DNA of 64,000 bases, from assembly GCF_000814765.1 (NCBI RefSeq), contig NZ_JWIC01000007.1:970500-1034499 (forward strand). The letters run 5' to 3'. The notes below the pieces were generated by a model. The model did not search any database. It saw nothing but the letters and a program-made list of their open reading frames with translations, and was not told the origin of the DNA. Positions 1 through 13,799 of this stretch are shown in pieces. Each line of letters starts with the position of its first letter. The stretch's first letter is position 1. Origin of the DNA: Pseudoalteromonas luteoviolacea (GTDB taxonomy: Bacteria; Pseudomonadota; Gammaproteobacteria; Enterobacterales; Alteromonadaceae). A program made the translations under genes and the position numbers.

Positions 1-1710
1 TCATCACAGTTTTTGATCGAAGGTGAGCCCGGCGTCTGTATTAGAAAAGGCGTTACGATTGCGCAAAATAGCACTGGTGGTGTTCAACTTTTACCAGAAG
101 AGCTACAACAAGATGACACTGCGACAAATATAGGGGGGCTATTTGACTTTATTGCGTTTGGGCTACCTCAAGCTGGTGATAGTTATAGTATTGTTATTCC
201 ACAGCGAAACCCAATACCTTTAAATGCAGTATATCGCAAGTTGAAAGGCGAGCAGTGGGTTGACTTTGTTATAGATGAGCAAAACAAAATTTATTCATCG
301 CTTGGTGAACCTGGCTATTGTGCCCCTCCTGGCAGTGATGTTTGGGTGGAAGGTCTCACTGAGGGAGACTGGTGTGTAAAACTTCAAATCGTGGATGGTG
401 GACCTAACGATGATGATGGCATAGCGAACGGCAGCATTATAGATCCTGGTGGTGTTGCCGTCATAAATAATGGTAATACGTTACCAGTGGCGAGCGCCGA
501 TGAAAAAATAGTTGGATCTGGCCAATCTATTCAGATAGATGTTCTTGCCAATGATACCGATGCTGATGGAGATACATTGACTATTACCAGTGCGTCAGTT
601 GATTTCGGTACTGTGGTTATTGAAGAGAACAAATTACTCTACACACCACCTGAAACTTTTGTTGGTTTAGCTACGATCCAGTACAGCATCACAGATGGGC
701 AAGGCGGTACAGCAAGTAGTACAGTAGCCGTTAACTTAACTGTAAATGCTGCACCTACAACAACGTTAGACCAAGCTTCTACTACTGATAAAGCTTCTAT
801 TACATTAAATGTGCTCGAAAATGACTTTGATGCGGATGGAGATGCACTCTCTGTCATTGAGGCGGTAGCAGAACAAGGTGCCGTGGCTTTAAATTCAGAC
901 GGCACAATTACTTACACGCCGAAACTAGGGTTTGAAGGCGTTGATATCGTTACATATACCGTGGTGGACAGTAAAGGGGCGATATCAAAAGGAGTTGTAC
1001 AAGTGACGGTGACCGCTTACAAAACGATTGCTGTCGAAAATAAATCATCAGGTAGCTTAGGAGGCGGCCTTATTGTGATACTTTCAGCGCTGTTAATTCG
1101 TAGACGTAAATCTATTTTACCGAGTTTTGCCATGATCTCGTTGAGTTGCTTTTTGCCCTCATCTGCTTATGCAGACAATTGGGTTTTAAAAGGGACTATT
1201 GGTGAAGCCCGTGCAGGGGAGAGATTAGATAATAGTTCCGGCCTTCAAATTGAAGATATTGATAATACTAGTGGGTCTTGGTCTGTAAGTAGTTTTTACG
1301 AATTACTTCCAAACTGGCATGTTGGTGTTGGCTATGTCGACTTGGGGCAAGGAAGGGTAAATTTTGTTGGAGAAAGCTTATCGCCGAATGAAGCGCATTT
1401 GGCTGTTTCTCGCATTGCGCCAGTATTACCAGAGGGGTTTACAGTACAGGTAAATTATGACTTGTTTAAATGGCAAAAGCTCAGTGGTCAAGTGTTCATA
1501 GGTGCATTTGATTGGGAATATAAGATTACCAGCACACGAGATACTCGCTTTCTACAAACATATGAGGCTGCAGAAACGAATGCCTTTATGGGCGCGGAGC
1601 TTGGCTACAAATTGAGTGAGCGCATAGAAGTGGGGGCACAATACCGTTATTTTGATATCAGTGAAAATAATATTAATGAGTTTTCGTTGTTTATAGGGGT
1701 TGAGTTCTAA
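1..1710 (+). CDS. Choice-of-anchor U / Ig-like GlyGly-CTERM protein fused to an outer-membrane beta-barrel (5' partial)
   Basis: The frame is open to the first base, so the N-terminus lies outside the window. Numbering from the TTG at 13, residues 1-150 match the choice-of-anchor U domain, with its typical FDF, NAVYRK, GDWC and DGGPNDDDG motifs. Residues about 158-245 and 246-335 are two cadherin/Ig-like repeats, each with an N-D-x-D-A-D-G-D calcium-type motif. Residues 345-366 look like a GlyGly-CTERM tail: SSGSLGGG, a hydrophobic stretch, then RRRK. Such a tail normally ends the protein, and rhombosortase cuts it during export by type II secretion. Here the frame continues. RRRK is followed by a second hydrophobic stretch and a signal-peptidase-like site (SSAYA, cut near 387/388), then about 178 residues of alternating beta-strand pattern ending in Phe, as in small OmpA/OmpW-like barrels. 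An internal ATG at 1132 has no good ribosome-binding site. Domain calls are by eye; the barrel's role is unknown. Confidence 0.8.
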   Translation, partial: SSQFLIEGEPGVCIRKGVTIAQNSTGGVQLLPEELQQDDTATNIGGLFDFIAFGLPQAGDSYSIVIPQRNPIPLNAVYRKLKGEQWVDFVIDEQNKIYSSLGEPGYCAPPGSDVWVEGLTEGDWCVKLQIVDGGPNDDDGIANGSIIDPGGVAVINNGNTLPVASADEKIVGSGQSIQIDVLANDTDADGDTLTITSASVDFGTVVIEENKLLYTPPETFVGLATIQYSITDGQGGTASSTVAVNLTVNAAPTTTLDQASTTDKASITLNVLENDFDADGDALSVIEAVAEQGAVALNSDGTITYTPKLGFEGVDIVTYTVVDSKGAISKGVVQVTVTAYKTIAVENKSSGSLGGGLIVILSALLIRRRKSILPSFAMISLSCFLPSSAYADNWVLKGTIGEARAGERLDNSSGLQIEDIDNTSGSWSVSSFYELLPNWHVGVGYVDLGQGRVNFVGESLSPNEAHLAVSRIAPVLPEGFTVQVNYDLFKWQKLSGQVFIGAFDWEYKITSTRDTRFLQTYEAAETNAFMGAELGYKLSERIEVGAQYRYFDISENNINEFSLFIGVEF

Positions 1711-1722
1711 CACGTTGTAAGT

Positions 1723-1760
1723 GAGGGCACGATAAATTGTATTGTGCTCTCATTTTCTTG
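1723..1760 (+). terminator. Rho-independent terminator after the fusion gene
   Basis: A 12-bp stem with two G-U pairs (arms 1723-1734 and 1740-1751) encloses a 5-nt loop and is followed by ATTTTCTTG. It starts 13 nt after the stop codon. Confidence 0.7.
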
Positions 1761-2257
1761 AATAGTTTCACCATGCTTAGAACGTTTTAGGTCGCTCATT
1801 TTAAAAGTGCAGACTTATAATATCGGACAGTACAAATATCAAGCACTCCTTATCTCTCTTTCCTTCTTTTGAATTTAAAATTTATAGTTCACCTCAATCG
1901 AGAACTAAATAACTAATAACTTAAATTAATCATAACAGATGTATTGTCATAATTTTATCTTGCTAGGTGGGTAAGGTAACTTGGGGTAGTTTTAATTTAA
2001 TTGTATATTTTGCAACCCCGTTCATTTTAATTAACTTTTCATTTACTGCCTTTTGCAGCTGTTATCAAGTTTTTGGTTCTGGCTTTATAACTTTAGCTGT
2101 GCATTTTTATTGCACTGAAAATAATTTGTAACTAAATTATATTTAATAATGAAAAATTTAATATGTTTTTTTTGATGTCGTTTTTTGATTGATTTTAATT
2201 TAGTTAAAGTGTATAAATCTCGTGATTTTTATTTGAGTTTTTATTTAAAGGGAATTA
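1761..2257. other. Intergenic region, no gene seen
   Basis: About 500 bp of very AT-rich DNA with no convincing reading frame on either strand. It presumably carries the promoter of the ligase/collagen operon. I could not single out one promoter among many AT-rich -10-like hexamers. Confidence 0.5.
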
Positions 2258-3922
2258 ATGCGTCTGTTAGCGGATGATAGTTACTTTGAAACCATAAAGG
2301 TTTCAAAGGTAGCGTTATTAAAAGTTGTTCTTATTTTATTCTCATGTGCAATTTCGGTTGTACATATTGAATCATTTTATTACCAGTACAACTATCCTAA
2401 ATGGGTTGTTTTTGATCTCTTTTGTATCTTTCTTATATCTTTATCAGTTTACTTCTCACCTAGAATTAGTGTCAATATTGTTAGTTTACTAGTAGGGTTA
2501 TTGTCTCTATACATGCTCTTTAGTCTAATGTGGGTGCCTAACCGATTCGAAGGCATACAGTTTATTATTAGATTCTTGGCGGCTGTAATATCGATATTTA
2601 CATTAGCATCTTTAATAAAAAAAGAACGCCTAATTGACATACTCACAGAAAGTGTTTTTTACAGCTCTGTTGTATTCTGTGTAGTACTTGCCTACGAACG
2701 TTATTGGCTAGGCATACCATACGGTAATACAAATTTTTCGCCGATTGGCTTTGTTAACTATCTCGGACAAGTTTTAAATATTTGGATCCCCATACTCGTT
2801 CTATCTATATATATTAAGCGAAAGTCCATTGCTCACCTAGTATTGGGTTTGGCTAGCTTAATGTTGCTTATGAACTTGCTAGTTGAGTCAAACACTCGAG
2901 GCACTATTTTGGGGTTGTTAAGTGCCGAAATATTAGTCTTGCTGCTTGTTTTAATTAAAACAAAGAAATTTGCTTTTAAATATCTTTCGATTTCATTCGT
3001 GTTTGTGTTGGCTGTTGGAACTTTCAGTTATTGGAAGAATTCTGGAACTGGAAAGCTAGAAGAGCAAGTTCAATCTATTCAGAATATGGATACTGGTCGA
3101 GATAATATATTTTTAAATACATTAGATATGGTGAAAGACAACCCCTTTGGCGTTGGGGTTAATAACTTTGAGTTTGTTCATCAAAAGTATGCGAAAGCTG
3201 GGACTTCAGAATCATCACCCTATGTATCTAGATATCAAGTATTGCTTTCGCCATACAATATAATTCTTAAATTTTATAGTGAACTGGGCTTAATCGGGGG
3301 AAGTTTATTTGCACTTCTTTATGGTTGGGTTCTATTTAGAGCATTAAGGAATTTACTTAATGGTAATTTTATAGACGCATGGATCTTTATGGCAGTGTTC
3401 TCATTGTCATTTCATGCCATGTTTAGTTCAGTCTATTTAACCCCAGTTAGCTTGTTTTTTTCGGTTATTTTATTCTCTGTCGTTTTTTCAAAAGAGAAGC
3501 CTAATACACAATTTACTTCGATTGGAAAGAGAAGGTCGATATTAATTTTATTACCAGTAGCATTGAGCCTGACTTATCTATCGGTGGTAAAAACAGCTTC
3601 AGGGTATCTGACTGCAAAAGGTGCTCGTTTGGGAGAAACTAGTCTTGTTGAAAAAGCATTAAAGATAAACCCTCAAGATTATTTTGCTGCTGTGCGACTT
3701 TCTGATCTTTATTTATATAAAGAACGTAATAAGGACGCGGCTTTAAAAAGCTTAGAGCATGCAATCAATTTATACCCTTATCATGTGTATCTTTTAATAA
3801 GAGCAGCTGAGCTATCGTTGCAATTAGGTTTAACCGAAAAGGCGAAGAAATATAAGCAGCGAGCCTTAGATATTTACCCAAGTAACTATAGAGCTTCGGT
3901 GATAGATACGGAGGGAAAATAA
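2258..3922 (+). CDS. O-antigen ligase / Wzy-like membrane protein with C-terminal TPRs
   Basis: 554 residues with about ten or more hydrophobic segments. The pattern fits the Wzy/WaaL/PglL superfamily (O-antigen ligase family, PF04932). The SNTRG motif near residue 211 and the following helix are typical, as is the large periplasmic loop around residues 270-330 with TGRDNIF and an NPFGVGVNNF stretch. Family members transfer lipid-linked glycans in the periplasm to lipid A core, to a growing polymer, or to protein serines. Residues about 455-550 are TPR-like helical repeats, a fusion seen in several ligase-like proteins. The start ATG follows a weak AAAGGG ribosome site. The gene lies 81 bp before a lipoprotein gene and then a large collagen-like gene on the same strand, with no terminator between. 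A dedicated protein O-glycosylation role is therefore possible but unproven. No other polysaccharide genes are nearby. Confidence 0.75.
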   Translation: MRLLADDSYFETIKVSKVALLKVVLILFSCAISVVHIESFYYQYNYPKWVVFDLFCIFLISLSVYFSPRISVNIVSLLVGLLSLYMLFSLMWVPNRFEGIQFIIRFLAAVISIFTLASLIKKERLIDILTESVFYSSVVFCVVLAYERYWLGIPYGNTNFSPIGFVNYLGQVLNIWIPILVLSIYIKRKSIAHLVLGLASLMLLMNLLVESNTRGTILGLLSAEILVLLLVLIKTKKFAFKYLSISFVFVLAVGTFSYWKNSGTGKLEEQVQSIQNMDTGRDNIFLNTLDMVKDNPFGVGVNNFEFVHQKYAKAGTSESSPYVSRYQVLLSPYNIILKFYSELGLIGGSLFALLYGWVLFRALRNLLNGNFIDAWIFMAVFSLSFHAMFSSVYLTPVSLFFSVILFSVVFSKEKPNTQFTSIGKRRSILILLPVALSLTYLSVVKTASGYLTAKGARLGETSLVEKALKINPQDYFAAVRLSDLYLYKERNKDAALKSLEHAINLYPYHVYLLIRAAELSLQLGLTEKAKKYKQRALDIYPSNYRASVIDTEGK

Positions 3923-4003
3923 AACCCGACTGTAATTATTTACCCAATACAATTTTGAATACAGACAGTTCATTGATGAACGTTATTTTAATAAAGGAAA
4001 ACG

Positions 4004-4315
4004 ATGAAAATAAAACTACATTGCTTTACTTTGACACTGCTTGCTTGTGTCAGTCTCACCGGTTGTGGTGGCAGTGATGATCAAGCTTCCAATGACTTAG
4101 GCAAGCCTCCTATCACGAAACCAGAACCCAAGCCAGAACCCAAACCTGAGCCAGGGAAAAAAGTCGCTGAGCACAAAATGGAAAAGTCTAAAGTAGGGGG
4201 GGGCCGAGTCCAGAAAGCGACCTCTGGTGCCCATGATTTAGCTGCAACTGTGTCGGTCGTGAATAAAAAATCTAGCTCAGAGAATTTTAGCCTCTCTAAC
4301 GCTGCAACAAATTAA
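4004..4315 (+). CDS. Small proline/glutamate-rich lipoprotein
   Basis: 103 residues. A signal peptide ends in a lipobox, LTGC, with the Cys at residue 21. Gly at +2 gives no inner-membrane retention signal, so an outer-membrane lipoprotein is likely. A KPEP repeat block (about residues 36-52) forms a stiff linker like those in periplasm-spanning proteins. The rest is low complexity, with no domain I recognise. AAAGGA precedes the ATG by a good distance. The gene sits between the ligase-like gene and the collagen-like gene (22 bp to the next start), so the three are probably co-transcribed. It may anchor or help export the collagen-like protein, but that is guesswork from position. Confidence 0.7.
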   Translation: MKIKLHCFTLTLLACVSLTGCGGSDDQASNDLGKPPITKPEPKPEPKPEPGKKVAEHKMEKSKVGGGRVQKATSGAHDLAATVSVVNKKSSSENFSLSNAATN

Positions 4316-4337
4316 TTAAAATCTTTAAAGGGAATAT

Positions 4338-9029
<4,692 letters not shown>

Positions 9030-9043
9030 AGTAGTTTAAAAAG

Positions 9044-9072
9044 AAAAGCCTATTCAGCGAATAGGCTTTTTT
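9044..9072 (+). terminator. Rho-independent terminator of the collagen-like operon
   Basis: Perfect 12-bp stem (9044-9055 with 9059-9070), 3-nt loop AGC, and a T-rich 3' end. It lies 14 nt after the stop codon. Confidence 0.92.
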
Positions 9073-9480
9073 ATTGCTCATTTCTTCAATAGCTCCACAG
9101 TATTTACTTTTTTCGCATACCGTACAGCCAATGTTCCAATTTATTATACAGCGCCATTTTTAAACTTTATCTAATCGGTAATGTTGAAAAGTCTTCCCTT
9201 CGCTTGATGGCTTATTAATTAACGCAATGCGCGCCACTCAAGTATTATTTTGCCTGTAAAGTAATATATCTTGTGCTGTTTAACGTGGTGCTATGATTGA
9301 TGAGGTTCTTAGAAAGTACACATCGTTCGACCGAATTTGTGTGAAGTAAAAGTGTGACAGGACTTAAAATTGGCCATAAGCGCTACTTCACAATGGCTGA
9401 CAGCACAATTTTATCGTCCAGAAGATTTATCTTGTTTGAGCGATGCTTTCAGAAAAGTTGCAGGCTTTTATCTGAGCATT
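9073..9480. other. Intergenic region between convergent genes, no gene seen
   Basis: About 400 bp between the collagen operon terminator and the stop of the minus-strand lipoprotein gene. No reading frame with coding character on either strand and no clear structure. Confidence 0.5.
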
Positions 9481-10242
9481 CTATTGAAATAGTCTGACTT
9501 CAAACTTATCAGAGTAGCGTTCTTGAATGGCCCTTGCGCGGCTACCTTCTGCATATTTATCATTTAGTGAGCTGTATCTGATCCGTTCCATGTAAATGTC
9601 AGCTTCACATGACTTTTTGTCATTCAATGTTTCAGAGTCGAAACCGTCAAGTGATGACAAGTCTACACTGAGGTTACCGTCATCTGTTAGATCAGTATAC
9701 GACTTGGCAATGCTTTCTTCATTGCCATCTTTATTTTTACATCGGATAGTCAGCAAAGCATCTAATCGGGTATCGGTTGCATCGTCAGGTGTCCAGTTGA
9801 TTTCGACCGTCTCTTGCTTGTAATAAGATTGATTCTTTTGCGGTGTAATAATAGTAAATGGTGCTGGTAATACGAGTTCGGTCTGTAGCGTATCGTTGCT
9901 TTCGGCTCTGGTCAGCGTGACAACGAATCTAGTGTCTTTTTCGGCTACGTTAAAGGTGGCTCGATAGTCTATATCTAAAAAACCATCATCAATTTCTAAA
10001 TTTTTGGTGATGCCTGCGGCGGTTGCGTGTAATTTATCCTTATCTGAAAGTTTTATGTTATTCCCGTTTCTTGAACTGACGTTGAGCTCAGCAATAACAC
10101 GGCTATCTTCTCCCTGTGACGTAACATAAATATCAGCCCAAATTGCCTCTGTTTTAACATTTGCTGACTCGGTGGTTTCACTAGAGCAGCCTGCTAATAG
10201 AGAAAGAGATAAAGGAATTGCCGAAAAAGTTTTAAGATTCAT
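9481..10242 (-). CDS. Lipoprotein of unknown function
   Basis: 253 residues. The signal peptide ends in LLAGC with the lipidated Cys at residue 19, and Ser at +2 predicts outer-membrane sorting. The mature part is acidic and beta-rich. The middle holds a strand-rich segment (about 130-165, PAPFTIITPQ and VEINWTP) like a fibronectin/Ig-like domain, followed by a Cys (IRCKN) that could pair with the later KSCEAD. I recognise no family. It is a single gene with its own upstream region, which includes a perfect 17-bp palindrome 43 bp before the start. Confidence 0.7.
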   Translation of the reverse strand: MNLKTFSAIPLSLSLLAGCSSETTESANVKTEAIWADIYVTSQGEDSRVIAELNVSSRNGNNIKLSDKDKLHATAAGITKNLEIDDGFLDIDYRATFNVAEKDTRFVVTLTRAESNDTLQTELVLPAPFTIITPQKNQSYYKQETVEINWTPDDATDTRLDALLTIRCKNKDGNEESIAKSYTDLTDDGNLSVDLSSLDGFDSETLNDKKSCEADIYMERIRYSSLNDKYAEGSRARAIQERYSDKFEVRLFQ

Positions 10243-10670
10243 GAGTGTACCCGTGGTTAAAGTGTGTACCTAATAGTAAAGCTGTTTTAGTTAAACTAAA
10301 ATAACAATTAACACTTTTACACAATTTAAAACAGTTCTTGATTTTGACTGGGTGCAGATAACTGATTTCAGGGTAAAATGATTAAGTTGAACATCCATGT
10401 TCAGGTAAAAATCTAGTTCACTTTATTGGAACAATATGAATATAAAATGGATTTTAATCTATGGCAATGAAAAAAGTTAATTTATCAATATTTACAGGAA
10501 AAAATAGGTTTAATATCACCAAAAACTTATAGATGCTTTTATAAAGGCATTTAGAGATTGAATTTGACGACGCCTTAACAAGTGATTTTAATCCATTTGT
10601 CTTGCTAATAAACTTTATATAAGTAAATAAGTTTGTTTTTTGAACTCGTTTTCAGTGGCTCCATCCATCA
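10243..10670. other. Intergenic region, no gene seen
   Basis: AT-rich 428 bp between two minus-strand genes. Apart from the palindrome at 10285-10301 I see no ORF or strong hairpin. Confidence 0.5.
10285..10301. promoter_or_regulatory. Perfect 17-bp palindrome, candidate operator
   Basis: Arms TTTTAGTT and AACTAAAA around a central A, 43 bp upstream of the lipoprotein start. Its size and position suit a repressor site, but the regulator is unknown and AT-rich palindromes can occur by chance. Confidence 0.35.
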
Positions 10671-12887
10671 TTAATTATGTGACACATTTACAGTGAGTGA
10701 TTTATCGTCTTTTTGTGTATTGTTAAAGTGCGCATTTTGAAAGTGAGGCTGCTTAGGCTGGCCAACATCCGTTCCGCCGTAATCACAAACACCATGTGGA
10801 AAAATTTGCTCTAGGCTCGTAATGTGATCAGATATTTGCACGTTGCCATATAACCCTTGCTCAACCGCTTGTGAAACAGGCATAAGCGGGCATTTGAACA
10901 TAGCGCCATCCCAATCGCCGCCCGCTTCAATTCTGCTAGTACTGAACATGGGAAATCGATTTTGGCACGCCCCTTTACTTTTGTCGTTCCATTTACCATC
11001 AAATACGCCTTCACCTTGAGCGAAAATAGCTCCATCCGGGCTAAAGCAGGTATCATTTAACCCCTCAGGTTTGGCAGCAGCAACATCTCTATGCTTTACA
11101 GAAGCTAGCTTCGTTAGCCACCGGTCCATCATTGCAAATGCGTGTTCAGTTGGGTTAAAGTTTTTGTGCGCAACCCAAATGATGTGGTTGTTACTATTCC
11201 CTTTGCGATTTTCTATACGAAGTCGGCTGTAGAAAGACGCGGACATATGGTGCATATCGAGCTCATTTTCTAAATAGTGTCTTGCATCAATGACAGGAAT
11301 ATCTATATCACCTATGAATACTTGCCCAGATAAGTACGCTTTGTTCATTGCTTTAATGGAGCCAACATGCCTTGGCGCGATCTTATCGATAGGTGTTGTG
11401 ATATTATGATTACCCCATAGGGTTAACCAAATAGGCACTTTATGACCGAGAGGGAGCACTATTTCTTCTTGTTGCATTTGATGTTGGGGCTTCCAAGATC
11501 CGATATTCGCGTTGAGGTGCAGGAATTCATCTATTGAGATTTCTTTGGCTTTTAGAGCATTCAGCCCATATTGTACGCCTACATTGTCCCAAGTACTCAG
11601 TCCATACCCAAATTGGTCAGTGCCGAAGATATGTGACATATCCTGCCAATAGCTCCAGTTAGTTTCTGTTACAACATGGCTGGTAAAGTGCTCTCTGATA
11701 AAGCCTTGTCTTGGATTATTAATGAATGCGGACAAACCAAAGTAACCATTAATGCATTCGCTGCTGCCTTTAGGGAAACTAGGTACAAATCCTGACATTA
11801 ACTGATTAATGGGCTGCAAGAACCCGCCTTTTTGTGGAAAACCATTGATGGCATTCATACCTTCGATGAGACGACGTCGTTCCCAATCACGCCATGATTT
11901 TTTGTTGTCTGCTCTAAACGTAAAATAATTGTTGAGCAAGTCACAGTCTAGTGCATAGGTTGTTTGTGTGATCATGTCAGGATAGCTGTATAGGGGGATA
12001 AGCCCATCTAAAATCCCCTCACTATTTTGAGCTATCAAGTATTGGGCAAGCCCGCCTCCTGACCCCCCAACACCGACAGTGTAAAGAGGTGAGCCGTATA
12101 AACTGGTAAATTGCAGTTTTACTCTGCGCGCGGTGTCTTCAGCCAACAGCATGTTGTATGTGTAGCTCGTTTTGTTACCACTAGAGCTAATGACAGCATA
12201 GCCATCAAGCAATTGCTGCGCTTGACGAGTCATGACCCGAGCGGCTTTTTGCCGACCTTGTCTAAATCCAATTCCAGAGCCGCCATTAAATTGATAGATC
12301 AAGCGATTGTTCCATTTGCTCTTTGCTAAACGGTTGCCTATCTCGGTCTTTGTTATCGGCATAACTATGGTGTAGATAAAACGATTAATAGACCCTTGCT
12401 CTACTCTAAATAGGGGTTGAGTTGTCTTCTTTGCTTTGTCTAAGTCGGTTACTTTGCGGGCTTTAAATGTGTCGCCTTCATTTTCCAATGTGTAATAGTT
12501 TATACGCGTTTTTATTGAACAGTCTTTGCTATAACCGATTATTTTTTTATTTTTATAAACAGGGATCCCGAGCATTTTATGGTTGTCTACTTCAGGTTGG
12601 CCAAGCAAAGAGTCTCGTGTCATACAATAAAAAGGGTATTGATTTGGGCCTGAGTACAGGCTTTCTGTGGGACCTATCTCTCCGATTGATATTGGGAAAG
12701 AAAAGTGCTCTGGAGGTCTTATGATCTGAGAAATGTGAGTATTAAAATCAAGTAAATAGTTATCTTTTGGCTGCGCTTTGTTTTGAACGGCAAAGTAACG
12801 ATCTTCGTTGGTGTAATCTTGATAAAACCAAAATGCGAAACCAGCACTAACTAGTAATAATAAGGCCAACATGAGCTTTTTTAACAT
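10671..12887 (-). CDS. DUF6351 family secreted hydrolase
   Basis: 738 residues from the ATG at 12887. AGAGG lies 5 nt upstream, which favours this ATG over the GTG two codons before. An N-terminal hydrophobic helix serves as signal peptide or anchor. The protein matches the DUF6351 family along its length: GPNQYPFYC, an FNGGSGIGFRQG stretch near residue 200, and VGVGGSGGGLAQYL, a GxSxG-type nucleophile elbow of the alpha/beta-hydrolase fold near residue 270, followed by GLIPLYSYPD. About ten cysteines, several near the C-terminus, suggest disulphides in an exported protein. Substrate unknown; members are usually annotated as hydrolases or tannase/esterase-like proteins. It stands alone. Confidence 0.75.
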   Translation of the reverse strand: MLKKLMLALLLLVSAGFAFWFYQDYTNEDRYFAVQNKAQPKDNYLLDFNTHISQIIRPPEHFSFPISIGEIGPTESLYSGPNQYPFYCMTRDSLLGQPEVDNHKMLGIPVYKNKKIIGYSKDCSIKTRINYYTLENEGDTFKARKVTDLDKAKKTTQPLFRVEQGSINRFIYTIVMPITKTEIGNRLAKSKWNNRLIYQFNGGSGIGFRQGRQKAARVMTRQAQQLLDGYAVISSSGNKTSYTYNMLLAEDTARRVKLQFTSLYGSPLYTVGVGGSGGGLAQYLIAQNSEGILDGLIPLYSYPDMITQTTYALDCDLLNNYFTFRADNKKSWRDWERRRLIEGMNAINGFPQKGGFLQPINQLMSGFVPSFPKGSSECINGYFGLSAFINNPRQGFIREHFTSHVVTETNWSYWQDMSHIFGTDQFGYGLSTWDNVGVQYGLNALKAKEISIDEFLHLNANIGSWKPQHQMQQEEIVLPLGHKVPIWLTLWGNHNITTPIDKIAPRHVGSIKAMNKAYLSGQVFIGDIDIPVIDARHYLENELDMHHMSASFYSRLRIENRKGNSNNHIIWVAHKNFNPTEHAFAMMDRWLTKLASVKHRDVAAAKPEGLNDTCFSPDGAIFAQGEGVFDGKWNDKSKGACQNRFPMFSTSRIEAGGDWDGAMFKCPLMPVSQAVEQGLYGNVQISDHITSLEQIFPHGVCDYGGTDVGQPKQPHFQNAHFNNTQKDDKSLTVNVSHN

Positions 12888-13172
12888 AAACACCTCTATG
12901 ACTCTGCCGTTACTTTAAGTTTAGAATTGGTCTTACTGTTACGTTGTTATATGTTTGTTATTTAAGGTGAACTGAAAAATATTAATATATAAAACATGAT
13001 ATTAAAGATTAATTTTCCATGGGTAATTGATTTTAATAGTATAGATAGCGTGATCAAAAAAACTAAAGTTAACATTATTAATGCGGCTGTTAAAAAATCT
13101 TAAATACTTAAATTTGTATTTATAAAATGTCACTTTGCCTTCAAGTATCATGGTATCTTTATTAGATAAGTT

Positions 13173-13754
13173 TTACGTATGTTCTTCGGGCGAATAAGTA
13201 CCTGCCAATATACTTTCTTGCAATCGTGTCAGTTTGTCCCTCTCAAGCGAAATAGTGTCTACGAGTGTTTGTTTTTCAGAGAGTGTTAACGCCTCAGATT
13301 GGTACACGTCTTTTTCTAGTAAGCTAAGCATATCGGCGCGAACGCCAGCTTCTTTGTACTTTAAAAAATCAATTCCGAGGCTGCTAAACAGCAATGCTTC
13401 GTTGACCTCATCAATCTCGATGTCAACTTTTATTGCAATATCTCTTATCTCGATAACGGCTTCTTCAAAGAGTTGGATTTTTTGGTTTTTTGCACTTTGG
13501 CTCTTATCTACCCGTTCTCTGGCACTAGGTAAGACTTGTTCATAATAGTATCTCCTTGTTTGTTCACTAATGTCATCAAAATTGACATTCAGTGACAGTG
13601 CCATCAACTGATCTGAGTTACTTTGATTAGGCTTTTCTGTTAATACATCTTGCAAGGTTGAGGCAAAACTGGCGTGCTGCGTTAACGTGTTACGCATCGA
13701 ATATTGTTGAGCTTCAACGAAAGGCATGTGTTTTAAAGTTGAAATACTACTCAT
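13173..13754 (-). CDS. Uncharacterised cytoplasmic protein, second of a tandem paralogous pair
   Basis: 193 residues, no signal peptide or membrane helix, strongly charged and mostly helical. It aligns along its length with the product of 13800-14429. Shared features are an HASFAS/HAEFAS segment near residue 30, ISEQTRRYYY/ISDQAREYY, and the best-conserved block NEALLFSSLGIDFLKYKE followed by GVRADMLSL. Helical segments at both ends may form coiled coils. AAGGA lies 6 nt before the ATG. It follows its paralogue after 45 bp and is probably in one operon with it. I do not recognise the family. Confidence 0.7.
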   Translation of the reverse strand: MSSISTLKHMPFVEAQQYSMRNTLTQHASFASTLQDVLTEKPNQSNSDQLMALSLNVNFDDISEQTRRYYYEQVLPSARERVDKSQSAKNQKIQLFEEAVIEIRDIAIKVDIEIDEVNEALLFSSLGIDFLKYKEAGVRADMLSLLEKDVYQSEALTLSEKQTLVDTISLERDKLTRLQESILAGTYSPEEHT

Positions 13755-13799
13755 GGATATCCTTATTTAGTGATTATTTAAAGTATGGTGTTGATATGA

